Shown: positions 1 through 7,825 of the stretch, in pieces
How positions within the stretch are numbered: position 1 is the stretch's first letter
How the letters are laid out: each line of letters opens with the position of its first letter
Assembly: GCA_964415715.1 (NCBI GenBank)
Contig: CAYQBK010000040.1
Span: 1-23,627, forward strand
Source of the DNA: DALYDK01 sp964415715
GTDB lineage: Bacteria > Patescibacteriota > Saccharimonadia > Saccharimonadales > CAIOMD01
Reading direction: 5' to 3'
DNA length: 23,627 nucleotides
Translations under genes and position numbers: made by a program
Notes under the pieces: generated by a model
Databases searched by the model: none
Seen by the model: only the letters and a program-made list of their open reading frames with translations
What the model was told of the DNA's origin: nothing

Positions 1-137
1 CTATCTGAACTATTTCGACCGGCTAAAACTGATTTTTCTGCCGTCAATGTGCCTACGGGCACCTTTCCGTCAGATAAAATCAGTTTTAACTCATCCGAAG
101 CTAGCTCAGCTAGAGACGGGGTTTTGCGTAAGTCGAG
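1..137 (-). repeat. Palindromic repeat P1 (partial, cut by window start)
   Basis: This copy covers element positions 25-161 of the 161-bp family. Its right terminus is GCGTAAGTCGAG at 126-137. The apical hairpin GTGCC-TACG-GGCAC lies at 49-62, flanked by inverted arms containing CTAAAACTGATTTT and AAAATCAGTTTTAA. The minus strand is an open reading frame containing ELKLILSDGK, PVGTLTAEK and VLAGRNSS. Positions 1-134 are identical to 23494-23627. It lies downstream of the 3' end of rsmE. Confidence 0.9.
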
Positions 138-193
138 TAAAGGTCTTGCTTAATTTCACATATAATATTATAGCACTTTAGTCAATATTATGA

Positions 194-907
194 CTATCCA
201 CTAAACAAACGCGCTAGCGCTACTACTGACGCTGTTTCCGCCCGCAAAGTAAAATCACCTAAACCGATATGACTAACATGGCTGTTTTTAAACAGTTCCT
301 TTTCGGTATCACTCCAACCACCCTCTGGCCCAACTAGTAAACCAACTTTATCCAATAGTTTTGTTTCTAATTTTTCACTATTTTCATGCTGCTCACATAT
401 CAATAGTTCGATATTTCCATACTCTTGCACTGCTTCGAGAGTTGTTATTGGCTCGCGAACCTCTGGTATATCACCCCTGCCACACTGCTCGGCGGCCTCG
501 ATAGCTATTTTGTGAGCCCGATCGATATTAAAACCAGTTTTTTCACTGCGATCAGCCAAAAGCGGGACGAGTTTGTGGACACCTATTTCGGTAGCTTTTT
601 GTATAACCCAGTCGTTTTTATCTTTTTTGAGTAGTGACCATAGCAAATATACTTGCTTGGTAGGTATTTTACGTTTTAGTTCGGTTAACATTTCAAGCTT
701 GATAGACGTTGTTTTGTCGATAACGATAATCTTGTACAGCCGTTCTTCTTGATCGTTAAACAACACCAACTCATCACCGACATGATAACGCAATACGCGT
801 AGCCATTGATTTATAAGTTTTTCATCGTGTATCCAAACAACCTCGCCCATACTAATAGGCCCGAACCTATTGTGCATTTCATTTATATAAAAACGATGAA
901 GTCTCAT
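194..907 (-). CDS. rsmE: 16S rRNA (uracil1498-N3)-methyltransferase RsmE
   Basis: RsmE methylates N3 of U1498 in 16S rRNA, using S-adenosylmethionine, in the cytoplasm. The predicted protein has 237 residues, close to the usual ~240. It starts with MRLHRFYI, matching the family's MRxxRFF start. The C-terminal SPOUT knot motifs are visible: LLVGPEGGW, GLGDFTLRAETA and ALARLFSG. The frame is open 24 codons further upstream (to 979), but the family N-terminus supports the ATG at 905-907. An AGG lies about 10 nt before this start. The gene stands alone, divergent from the phosphotransferase operon at 1036. The assignment is secure; the start is likely. Confidence 0.93.
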   Translation of the reverse strand: MRLHRFYINEMHNRFGPISMGEVVWIHDEKLINQWLRVLRYHVGDELVLFNDQEERLYKIIVIDKTTSIKLEMLTELKRKIPTKQVYLLWSLLKKDKNDWVIQKATEIGVHKLVPLLADRSEKTGFNIDRAHKIAIEAAEQCGRGDIPEVREPITTLEAVQEYGNIELLICEQHENSEKLETKLLDKVGLLVGPEGGWSDTEKELFKNSHVSHIGLGDFTLRAETASVVALARLFSG

Positions 908-998
908 GTTTGTTTTACCTATATCTATATTTTTACTATACTCCGTATGATCATAAATACAATGCTTGCTGTAACCCATTTTATTGAAGTTACACTAT

Positions 999-1027
999 TT
1001 GATAATAATGATACACATAACTATACT
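999..1027 (+). promoter_or_regulatory. Promoter of the phosphotransferase-thyA operon
   Basis: A -35 box TTGATA (999-1004), a 17-bp spacer and a -10 box TATACT (1022-1027) form a good sigma70-type promoter. The ATG follows 8 nt after the -10, so transcription would begin at or within a base or two of the start codon. There is no room for a Shine-Dalgarno site, which implies a leaderless mRNA for the first gene. Confidence 0.65.
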
Positions 1028-1035
1028 TGTAAGAA

Positions 1036-2196
1036 ATGCAAGTAAAAACAGTAGTATCCGTCTTAAACAAATACGATATAAAATATCGCAAGATCCATAG
1101 CCCTGAAAAAGGCTACCGCAACGAAGTTTGGCCAATAATCACAAAATCCGGCGAAAGCATTTGTGTGGTTTTTTACAAAACTGAACCTGACATACTAAAC
1201 AAGGTACATTTGGCGGATGCCGTGACTAACTATCTGGCAAACCAAGGTTTGCCATGCAAAACACCCCTATCAGGCAAAGTATTACAGTTACAAAGCAACA
1301 AAAGAACTATTATTTCTCGAGCCTACACCTACCTGCCAGGCCAAACGATATCGTGGGAATCATACAGCATAAAACATCTAAAAATTTTGGGCGAAATGTT
1401 AGGCACGGTTCATATAAAACTGACAAATTTTCAATACAACAAAGCCCCTAGTGTTTACGATGAATACCTAGTTATATTATCAAGGATGCGCCGATATTTT
1501 GCCGATCCGCGAATATCAAATGCGGTAGCAAATAAACTAAACATAGAAGTAAACGCACCAAAATTAGATATATATACCAAATTTTTGCAACATATAAAAA
1601 ATCAGCCCCAGCAACAAATATTGCATATGGATTTTGTTCGTGGCAATATTTTGTATAGCACATCTAACAATGGCCAGCTCTATATCAGTGGGGTTTTGGA
1701 CTTTGAAAAAGCAGGCACGGGTCATATAGAAATGGATCTTGCCCGTACACTCGCCTTTTTATTGGTCGACTGCAAATACAAACCAGCTACCAAGATCTAC
1801 AAATATTTTGTTTTGTCTGGCTATATGAAACGTAGCCCCCAAAAGCATATTCCAAATACTACCTGGCTAAAAACAATGGTAGAACTATTTTTGTGCTATG
1901 ACTTGTACAAATTTTTACGACATAATCCGTACGAAGACCTAGAAAAAAACGAACATTTTGTCCGAACTCGAGATATATTAGCCAAAATGAGTGTGATAAA
2001 ATATACACTAGACTTACGCGAAACATCGTCTCTAGCTGGGTTAGAATCGAACGATCTAGAACCTATTTTATCTGGTGGAGGGGTGCCCGTAGGTACATTG
2101 ACATCAGAAAAATTGGTTTTAGGCAATCGAAATAAGTCAGAAGAGGCAAGGATTTTACGTAAATCTAGTATAAGTAAGGGGTTAAAAAGTGAGTAA
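1036..2196 (+). CDS. Aminoglycoside phosphotransferase/choline kinase-like protein with repeat-encoded C-terminus
   Basis: This 386-residue protein is a small-molecule kinase of the APH/choline-kinase fold. Visible motifs are the catalytic loop HMDFVRGN (His197, Asp199, Asn204) and a metal-binding VLDFEKAG (Asp222). The helical region after them is rich in aromatic residues. The substrate cannot be read from sequence; sugar, choline/ethanolamine or nucleoside are all possible. From about residue 325 to 377 the protein is encoded by palindromic repeat P2 and continues nine codons beyond it. The original C-terminus probably ended near MSVIKYTL. The stop overlaps the next gene's GTG by 8 nt (GTGAGTAA). 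It is the first gene of a five-gene operon. Family confident; function unknown. Confidence 0.8.
   Translation: MQVKTVVSVLNKYDIKYRKIHSPEKGYRNEVWPIITKSGESICVVFYKTEPDILNKVHLADAVTNYLANQGLPCKTPLSGKVLQLQSNKRTIISRAYTYLPGQTISWESYSIKHLKILGEMLGTVHIKLTNFQYNKAPSVYDEYLVILSRMRRYFADPRISNAVANKLNIEVNAPKLDIYTKFLQHIKNQPQQQILHMDFVRGNILYSTSNNGQLYISGVLDFEKAGTGHIEMDLARTLAFLLVDCKYKPATKIYKYFVLSGYMKRSPQKHIPNTTWLKTMVELFLCYDLYKFLRHNPYEDLEKNEHFVRTRDILAKMSVIKYTLDLRETSSLAGLESNDLEPILSGGGVPVGTLTSEKLVLGNRNKSEEARILRKSSISKGLKSE
2008..2168 (+). repeat. Palindromic repeat P2, in-frame inside a kinase gene
   Basis: A full-length 161-bp copy within the 3' end of the phosphotransferase gene. Ends are CTAGACTTACGC and ACGTAAATCTAG, with the apical hairpin GTGCC-CGTA-GGTAC at 2083-2096 (one pair is now G-T wobble). 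It is translated in the family's reading frame, with segments such as LDLRETSSLAGL, PVGTLTSEK and ARILRKSS. It is more diverged from P1, P3 and P7 than those are from each other. Confidence 0.9.
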
Positions 2197-2749
2197 AAGT
2201 ACTTGGAAACAAAGGCTAGTTCCACAGAGTGGACTGTTGGCATTGGGCGAAAAACTACGCGAAAAAAATAAAAAAGTGGTGTTTACGGCTGGTTCATGGG
2301 ACCTAATACATGCCGGACAGTGTCGATATCTAGAAAAAGCTCGTGAATATGGCGATGTTCTGGTTGTTGGTGTTAGTAGCAATGATGCCATAAAGCAAGT
2401 CAAAGGCCCAAACAAACCTATATTAGATGAAAAAGTCCGAGCCGAAATGTTAACCTACCTAAAATCGGTTGATTTTGTCACAATTTTGCCCGAACCAAGC
2501 TGCCAACCATCTATTGGCTTATTGAAACCAGACGTTTTCATAACTGTTAAAGAAGACTGGACTAATGCATTTGAAGAATCAAACGAATACAAAACTGTTA
2601 CAGGCTACGGTGGCAAACCAATAGCTGTCGATAGGCAAAGTAGCGCCATATCTACCACCCAAATATTACAGCGCGCCATAGGTGGACATCTTAGTGAAAC
2701 ATTAAAAGATTTTATGCAATACCGCAAGGATCCACTAAAGGAAAAATGA
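2189..2749 (+). CDS. Cytidylyltransferase-like (RfaE/TagD-type) nucleotidyltransferase
   Basis: The 186-residue protein has the Rossmann-like nucleotidyltransferase fold, which transfers a nucleotide to a phosphorylated substrate. It resembles the adenylyltransferase half of RfaE/HldE: FTAGSWDLIHAGQCRYL, VVGVSSNDAIKQVKGP, LKPDVFITVKEDW and the late ISTTQIL motif. The usual HxGH signature reads HAGQ, so the second His is Gln. The GTG start at 2189 has AAGGGG about 9 nt upstream and overlaps the kinase stop. The next gene overlaps by ATGA. Pairing with a kinase suggests consecutive phosphorylation and nucleotide activation of one metabolite (inference). Substrate and nucleotide are unknown. Confidence 0.8.
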   Translation: MSKSTWKQRLVPQSGLLALGEKLREKNKKVVFTAGSWDLIHAGQCRYLEKAREYGDVLVVGVSSNDAIKQVKGPNKPILDEKVRAEMLTYLKSVDFVTILPEPSCQPSIGLLKPDVFITVKEDWTNAFEESNEYKTVTGYGGKPIAVDRQSSAISTTQILQRAIGGHLSETLKDFMQYRKDPLKEK

Positions 2750-3261
2750 ACGACGAAACTAGCGACAAACAAATATTGTACCGCGACGCCCGTACCACTG
2801 GCGCATACGATGGCATATGGCAAAATGTCGGCAAATGCGTTTTTTGCGACCTAAACGACAAATATATTTTTTACGAAGAAAATGGCCTGGTTATGACTGT
2901 GCCACTTTTTGCCTACACCGATGGGCACTGTATGATAATCCCCCGCCGACATGTTAAATCTGTAAAAGAGTTAACTGCTAGTGAATGGGAAGCTATGCGC
3001 AAAATGATGTATATGGCAAAAAAACTTATCCGTAAAACATATGGCATAAAGGGCATGCAACTGGTTCAAAAAGACGGCTCTGCCGCCCAAAGTACTGTTG
3101 AACATTTACACTTTCACTGCATTCCCTTCGATGATCCAAACTTATCTACCTGGAACTATCATAAACTCGCCAATACTCCTATGCAAAATGCCAACTTATT
3201 TGCCAACAATCAAGCCTATGCCGCCAAACTAGCTAAACGTTTTGCTGAAAAATATGAATAG
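2746..3261 (+). CDS. HIT family nucleotide hydrolase/transferase
   Basis: A 171-residue HIT-superfamily protein; these act on nucleoside phosphoramidates, Ap4A-type dinucleotides or NDP-sugars. The HIT motif is HLHFHCIPF near residues 125-133, with an upstream CVFC pair that could bind zinc as in GalT/HinT-like proteins. IIPRRHV is the conserved strand before the catalytic region. The ATG overlaps the preceding stop (ATGA) and is preceded by AAGGAAAA. It sits between the nucleotidyltransferase and the deaminase, in keeping with nucleotide metabolism or clean-up. The family is clear; the substrate is not. Confidence 0.85.
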   Translation: MNDETSDKQILYRDARTTGAYDGIWQNVGKCVFCDLNDKYIFYEENGLVMTVPLFAYTDGHCMIIPRRHVKSVKELTASEWEAMRKMMYMAKKLIRKTYGIKGMQLVQKDGSAAQSTVEHLHFHCIPFDDPNLSTWNYHKLANTPMQNANLFANNQAYAAKLAKRFAEKYE

Positions 3262-4237
3262 TTATAACTTTAGCTGGAACGAACTTGCCTTTGCCAACAA
3301 ATCACATGTCAAAGATCTAAATGCAACATTTGTTCTAGCCCCTCGGCATATTTCCGAAAAAAGATTTATTGACCTAGTAAAACAGTTTTTGCCTACTGGA
3401 AATATTATTGTTGGTATAGCCAACGAACCATATATTGATGGTTTTTATGGCCAACCCCAATTTGCTACTTTGCAACTAGCAGATGTAAAAAATAGTCAAG
3501 AAAAGGTCAATACATCGCCCAGTCCGAACAAAATATATACCCTAAAATATAATCAAAAAAACATTGTCCATATCTTGAACAAGCTCAAATTTAAAAAAGT
3601 TATTTTAATAAATGGTTCATGGGAAAGAGTTTTTCATAGTCGACCCGAATATTACTATTTGGCCGAAAACAATATAAAAACCTATCGACTCAGCCCATTT
3701 GTTGATGAAACCGAAGCCATAGAATACGCCGATAATTTTGCCAGTAAAAATAAATTTGTCCTACCCAAAAAAAGCAATTCTGATTTTGAGGTTATGGATC
3801 TCGTCAACCAAGTAGCCAAATATTCATTTGACAATACCTTTCAGCTTGGCGTAGTTTTAGCCAAAAAACAAGCCGACAAATACACGCCTATCGTTACCGC
3901 TCATAACAAAGTTGTCCCGTATGAAACCTACGCTTGGCACACAGGACCAGCCCGAGAAGTAAACTTTTCCGCCCCGAACGATCTCAACCACTATGACACT
4001 ATACACGCAGAACAACTAGCAATAGTGCAATCCCAAAAACAATCCCTAGATCTCACAAACACGACAATGTTTATAAACGTAATGCCCTGCCCTAGCTGTG
4101 CTCGCATATTGTGTGAAACTGATATTTCGGAATTTGTCTACAGTCTTGACCATTCAGATGGCTATGCTATTGACCTACTAAGCAAAGCTGGTAAAAAGAT
4201 TCGACGCCTATTAACTAACGAGAGGACAACCACATGA
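3254..4237 (+). CDS. dCMP/cytidine deaminase-fold protein with an unassigned N-terminal domain
   Basis: The 327-residue protein carries a C-terminal zinc deaminase domain: TIHAEQLAI (His251, Glu253) and MPCPSCARILC (Cys279, Cys282). These are the zinc ligands and proton shuttle of the cytidine/deoxycytidylate deaminase superfamily. Residues 1-~175 form a separate domain that I do not recognise; it includes IIVGIANEPYIDGF and KVILINGSWERVFHSRPEYY and has an alternating alpha/beta look. The ATG at 3254 is chosen over an in-frame TTG at 3242; it overlaps the HIT stop by 8 nt. The following thyA overlaps by ATGA. A dCMP-to-dUMP activity feeding ThyA is a reasonable inference, but the substrate is not provable here. 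Confidence 0.7.
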   Translation: MNSYNFSWNELAFANKSHVKDLNATFVLAPRHISEKRFIDLVKQFLPTGNIIVGIANEPYIDGFYGQPQFATLQLADVKNSQEKVNTSPSPNKIYTLKYNQKNIVHILNKLKFKKVILINGSWERVFHSRPEYYYLAENNIKTYRLSPFVDETEAIEYADNFASKNKFVLPKKSNSDFEVMDLVNQVAKYSFDNTFQLGVVLAKKQADKYTPIVTAHNKVVPYETYAWHTGPAREVNFSAPNDLNHYDTIHAEQLAIVQSQKQSLDLTNTTMFINVMPCPSCARILCETDISEFVYSLDHSDGYAIDLLSKAGKKIRRLLTNERTTT

Positions 4238-5064
4238 CAAACTCAAGCACTCAGCCTAAACACCCAGAATACCAATACCTAAAACTGCTGGCGAAAATAA
4301 TAAAAGATGGTCGCTCAAAACCTTCACGCGGTATACACCCACTCAAATCAATATTTGGCTACCAAATGAGCTTTGACATGCGCTATGGCTACCCGCTACT
4401 AACAACCAAACTAATGCCATTTAAAATATTAGCCCACGAACAGCTTTGGTTTATATCTGGGTCGTCAAATATAAAATATTTACAAGACAACGGCATACAC
4501 TATTGGGATGGATTTGCCGACAGAGACCTAAACCTAGGCCCGGTGTACGGTGTGCAATGGCGACATTGGAAAGATTATAACGGTGGTCAAATAGATCAGC
4601 TTGCTTGGGCAATAGACCAAATAAAAAACAATCCAAATTCTAAGGGCATACTAGTTAGCGCTTGGAATGTTGCTGAGCTAGACGAGATGCGTCTGCCACC
4701 ATGCCACACGATGTTCCAGTTTGATGTCACCAAAGGCAAACTACGCCTACAGCTATACCAACGGTCATCAGATGTTTTTCTGGGTTTACCCTTTAACATA
4801 GCTCAGTACTCGCTACTACTAAAAATGGTAGCGTATTTGTGCAACCTCGAAGCCCGCGAACTTGTTGTCAGCATTGGCAATGCTCACCTCTACACCAATC
4901 ATATTGAACCAGCCAAAGAACAGCTAGCCCGTAAACCATACAGTTTCCCCAAACTTAATATTGTCGGTGATCCAAAAGACATAGACAGCTTTAGTATCGA
5001 AAATTTTGAACTCGTAGGCTACACCCATCACCCCCGCATAAAAGCCGACCTTGTAATATTATAG
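4234..5064 (+). CDS. thyA: Thymidylate synthase ThyA
   Basis: ThyA converts dUMP to dTMP with methylene-tetrahydrofolate, producing dihydrofolate that DHFR (at 7244) recycles. The 276-residue protein is slightly longer than the ~264 of E. coli ThyA. Key motifs are LPPCHTMFQFDV (catalytic Cys), RSSDVFLGLPFNIAQYSLL (phosphate and dUMP binding) and NAHLYTNHI. The start overlaps the deaminase stop by 4 nt, with GAGAGGA about 8 nt upstream. It is the last gene of the operon. No strong intrinsic terminator follows, only weak AT-rich inverted repeats near 5108-5140. Confidence 0.96.
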   Translation: MTNSSTQPKHPEYQYLKLLAKIIKDGRSKPSRGIHPLKSIFGYQMSFDMRYGYPLLTTKLMPFKILAHEQLWFISGSSNIKYLQDNGIHYWDGFADRDLNLGPVYGVQWRHWKDYNGGQIDQLAWAIDQIKNNPNSKGILVSAWNVAELDEMRLPPCHTMFQFDVTKGKLRLQLYQRSSDVFLGLPFNIAQYSLLLKMVAYLCNLEARELVVSIGNAHLYTNHIEPAKEQLARKPYSFPKLNIVGDPKDIDSFSIENFELVGYTHHPRIKADLVIL

Positions 5065-5163
5065 ATTATGTTTCTTCAAAATTAGTTAATTGGTTTTATT
5101 GTCTTAGAATTTAATTTGACAGATTATGTCGGTTAAATTATATATTAACTTTAAATGTCACAC

Positions 5164-5639
5164 TTAATAATTAAAGTCTTTTAGTGGGTTATTATCATAT
5201 TGCCTATTTGCAAAATCGACCGCTATTTTGATCTCTAATGTCTCCACCTCATCCAGACTTTTTCTAACACCAAACAATGACAATGCTTTTCTGCCTAATC
5301 TATGAAATCTGCCATTTCTCCTTTTTTCATATTTATTACGCACCCCATCTTCTGCTAAGGCTGCATTATGGGCACGTTGTATATCATATTCTGTTCTATG
5401 GGAAGAGTCACCAGGACTACGGGCTATATCAAGCTCAACGCGACCAGAATCTCTAACAACTTCTTCGATACCTGAAACCCTATTCCCAAGCTCCTTATAA
5501 CCCTTAGCGCCCAATCCCTTTTCTCTACCTTTTTTGATAAGACATTTGGTAGATCTATCTACTTCTCTAACTATTCGATCACCTGGCTGTAGGGTCGGGT
5601 CAAAATTTCTAATGTCGATATTTTATCTTCTGCACTCAT
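5164..5639 (-). pseudogene. Hypothetical protein gene with an apparent 1-nt frameshift
   Basis: The long open frame (5164-5622) lacks an ATG, GTG or TTG before the TTG at 5514. The best start is the ATG at 5637-5639, preceded by GAAAGGA about 8 nt upstream. That frame (MSAEDKIST...) hits a stop at once, whereas the downstream frame reads NIDIRNFDPTLQPGDRIVREV and continues to DNNPLKDFNY. Adding one A to the AAAA run at 5621-5624 joins the two into ~158 residues (MSAEDKNIDIRNFDP...). The product would be hydrophilic and rich in Lys/Arg and Asp/Glu, with no recognised domain. It may be a recent pseudogene, a sequencing or assembly error, or use frameshifting. Confidence 0.55.
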
Positions 5640-5702
5640 AAGATGCATCCTTTCACTGTCTTAAGTCTTTATTTTTGTATTACTAATAGATGATATCACA
5701 TT

Positions 5703-5858
5703 TTGTGTAATAGGTCAAATATATCTCATAGCGCTAGTAAAGTTTGTGTATACATTAAGAATTTTGATGATATAGATATATCAGTTTTAGAACAGTTACT
5801 GAAAGAGTCTTATAACTATACAAAATCATTAGATGGTAAGATGCATAGAGCAAGATAG
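5703..5858 (+). pseudogene. Possible DUF1801-like C-terminal fragment
   Basis: An open stretch reads KVCVYIKNFDDIDISVLEQL followed by LKESYNYTKSLDG up to the TAG at 5856-5858. From memory this resembles the C-terminal segment of DUF1801 proteins, where an aromatic/hydrophobic strand is followed by a V/IDxxVLxxL helix. There is no credible start codon or ribosome binding site and no N-terminal domain, so it is probably a relic. The assignment is tentative. Confidence 0.35.
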
Positions 5859-5920
5859 TGTTATTAATTGCGGTTCAGGAGAGATTTGTTAGGGTTTAGG
5901 AGGACGGACCTCTTAAATAG

Positions 5921-7099
5921 TTAAATTGTTTTATGGTATATTTGGCTGTAGTTTTGGCACATTTTTTTAGCCGTAAAATTTTCGATAAATCTAGCCCGGC
6001 AATCCGCACTTGATAACTTGCCTATTTCACTGATAGCCACGACCATGTCAGCAACTACCTTGTTTTCATCAGTATATTTTTCGACAACTATGCCTGTTTT
6101 CTCATCAACTACTTCGGGTATAGCCCCACTATTTAGGCCTATTATTGGTGTGCCACTGGATAGTGCTTCTATCATAACTAATCCAAACGGTTCATCAAAA
6201 ACAGATGGCATCATCAGCGCTGTAGCTCTACCCAAAAATTCGTTCTTCATATTTTTGTCAGATATAAAACCAACATATTCAATGTCATCACCCAACATTG
6301 GCTCAATAACATCGTGCCAGTAACTGTCTTTACCTGCCCCGCCGTAGTGTTTGCCGGCTATTTTTAACCGTAGCTTGGTATTATTTTCTTGGTTGTACTT
6401 TTGCACTGCTTTTATAGCCAAATGCACACCCTTTGGCTCTACAATCCGCCCACAATATGCCACATACGGCTCAACCATATTTGACTCAATAACGCTATAA
6501 TCACCAGGGTTTATACCATGATAAACATTGCCAACCCAGTTAGTATCCGTAGGCATAGTTTGACGTTGCGACATAGATATTGATATCCAGTTTAGATTGG
6601 TAAATTTTGGAAAGATAGCCTTGTACTTGACCAAAAAGTTGAACGGATCGTGATGAGTAAATACCATCGGCACCATGCACAAACCAGCAAACTGCATAGC
6701 TATGTCTTCTTCGTTTGTATAGACATGAACAATGTCATATTCGCCACTGTTGGCTGCCGTATATGCTGCTGATATTAGTTCGGCCTGAACCTGTCGCGCT
6801 AGTGTAACAAATGTAAATGGGTGCTTTTTTAGTAGATCGGCATACGTATCACCCCTGCCAGCTAGCTCGGCTTCGAACAGACTAAGATCGGCCGTAATAT
6901 TTTTAACAGATGTTTTTACCGGACCAGGCGAAAACAGTGTCACATCAACATCATATTCAGCCAAGCCATTGGCTAGTGTTATAGCAAGCTCTGCCGGCGA
7001 AAATATAACATCGGGTAGTATTTTTTGATTCATGTAAATATGTGGCACCACCAGTGCCACACGTGTTGTTCTATGGGTTTGCATATACCTATTTTTCAT
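5921..7099 (-). CDS. GT4-family glycosyltransferase
   Basis: A 392-residue GT-B glycosyltransferase of the GT4 group, a retaining enzyme that uses nucleotide-sugar donors and probably acts at the inner face of the membrane on glycolipid or surface glycan. Visible are the N-terminal RVALVVPHIY, the acceptor-side HVYTNEEDIA, YCGRIVEPKGVHLAI opening the C-terminal domain, and the donor-binding EPFGLVMIEALSSG with the following GAIPEVV. The ATG at 7097-7099 overlaps the end of a 30-residue acidic ORF by 11 nt, implying translational coupling. A second possible start lies five codons inside (MQTHRTTR). Acceptor and sugar are unknown. Confidence 0.88.
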   Translation of the reverse strand: MKNRYMQTHRTTRVALVVPHIYMNQKILPDVIFSPAELAITLANGLAEYDVDVTLFSPGPVKTSVKNITADLSLFEAELAGRGDTYADLLKKHPFTFVTLARQVQAELISAAYTAANSGEYDIVHVYTNEEDIAMQFAGLCMVPMVFTHHDPFNFLVKYKAIFPKFTNLNWISISMSQRQTMPTDTNWVGNVYHGINPGDYSVIESNMVEPYVAYCGRIVEPKGVHLAIKAVQKYNQENNTKLRLKIAGKHYGGAGKDSYWHDVIEPMLGDDIEYVGFISDKNMKNEFLGRATALMMPSVFDEPFGLVMIEALSSGTPIIGLNSGAIPEVVDEKTGIVVEKYTDENKVVADMVVAISEIGKLSSADCRARFIENFTAKKMCQNYSQIYHKTI

Positions 7100-7181
7100 C
7101 TAAAAAGCTGAGGTCAAAATCTTCGTTATCCGAAGAATCATCACCATAATAGCCATCTGCCTGTGTTGTATCGTCTGCCAT
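7089..7181 (-). CDS. Acidic 30-residue microprotein upstream of the glycosyltransferase
   Basis: A short ORF of 30 codons begins MADDTTQADGYYGDD and ends DFDLSFLDEK. It has a strong Shine-Dalgarno (AAGGAG, 6 nt before the ATG), better than that of the gene it precedes. Roughly a third of its residues are Asp or Glu, with none but the last basic. Its stop overlaps the glycosyltransferase start by 11 nt in another frame. It could be a translational-coupling leader or a functional acidic peptide. No family is recognised. Confidence 0.6.
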   Translation of the reverse strand: MADDTTQADGYYGDDSSDNEDFDLSFLDEK

Positions 7182-7243
7182 TTTTTACTCCTTATATTGT
7201 ACCTATATTATGTCAATACTATCGTTTATTGTAAACTATAGAT

Positions 7244-7732
7244 ATGAAATATATTATTGTTGGTTACGATAAAAACTATGGCATAGGGGCAAATAACGAC
7301 CTGTTATGGCACCGTGACTTGCCGGCTGATCTGGCGCAGTTTAAACAGCTGACCACTGGTCAAGCAGTAATAATGGGTTGGAACACCTACCTGTCTATCG
7401 GCCGGCCGTTGCCAAACCGGCAAAATATTGTTATAAGCCATAATCCCGATAATATAGATGGTTTTACGGTTGTTTCAAATCTAGAAGAAGCTTTTTTAGT
7501 AGTAAACCCTGCCCTAGATGCCTATGTGATAGGTGGCGGCAAAATCTATGCTCAGGCCTTAGGTGTGGTAAGTGCTATCTACGCCACCGAAGTAGATGCA
7601 GTGTTCGATAATGCTACTGTTTTCTTTCCAGCGATAGATAAAAAGATCTGGCATGAAACATCACGCCAAAATCACCCCGCCGACGATAAAAATAAATACC
7701 CTTACAGCTTCGTCACCTACAAAAAACTTTAG
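7244..7732 (+). CDS. folA: Dihydrofolate reductase
   Basis: DHFR reduces dihydrofolate to tetrahydrofolate with NADPH, regenerating the cofactor consumed by ThyA at 4234. The 162 residues match the usual bacterial length (~160). Motifs are IVGYDKNYGIGANNDLLWH (substrate loop), LPADLAQF with the catalytic Asp, VIMGWNTYLSIGRPLPNR (NADPH binding; the common MGR/MGH is MGW) and YVIGGGKIYAQAL. It is a single-gene unit, divergent from the microprotein-glycosyltransferase pair, and followed by a strong terminator. No clear Shine-Dalgarno precedes the ATG. Confidence 0.95.
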   Translation: MKYIIVGYDKNYGIGANNDLLWHRDLPADLAQFKQLTTGQAVIMGWNTYLSIGRPLPNRQNIVISHNPDNIDGFTVVSNLEEAFLVVNPALDAYVIGGGKIYAQALGVVSAIYATEVDAVFDNATVFFPAIDKKIWHETSRQNHPADDKNKYPYSFVTYKKL

Positions 7733-7761
7733 ACTTTAATTTCATATAAAATCTATATTGC

Positions 7762-7792
7762 AAAAAAGCCACTACGCAGTTGTGGCTTTTTT
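7762..7792 (+). terminator. Intrinsic terminator after DHFR
   Basis: The stem AAAAAAGCCAC / GTGGCTTTTTT encloses a 9-nt loop and ends in a T-run on the plus strand. The A-run on the other side makes it plausibly bidirectional, serving also the minus-strand gene ending at 7826. Confidence 0.88.
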
Positions 7793-7825
7793 GTGGTCGT
7801 GCGACTAACCTATGGCTGTCTAAAA

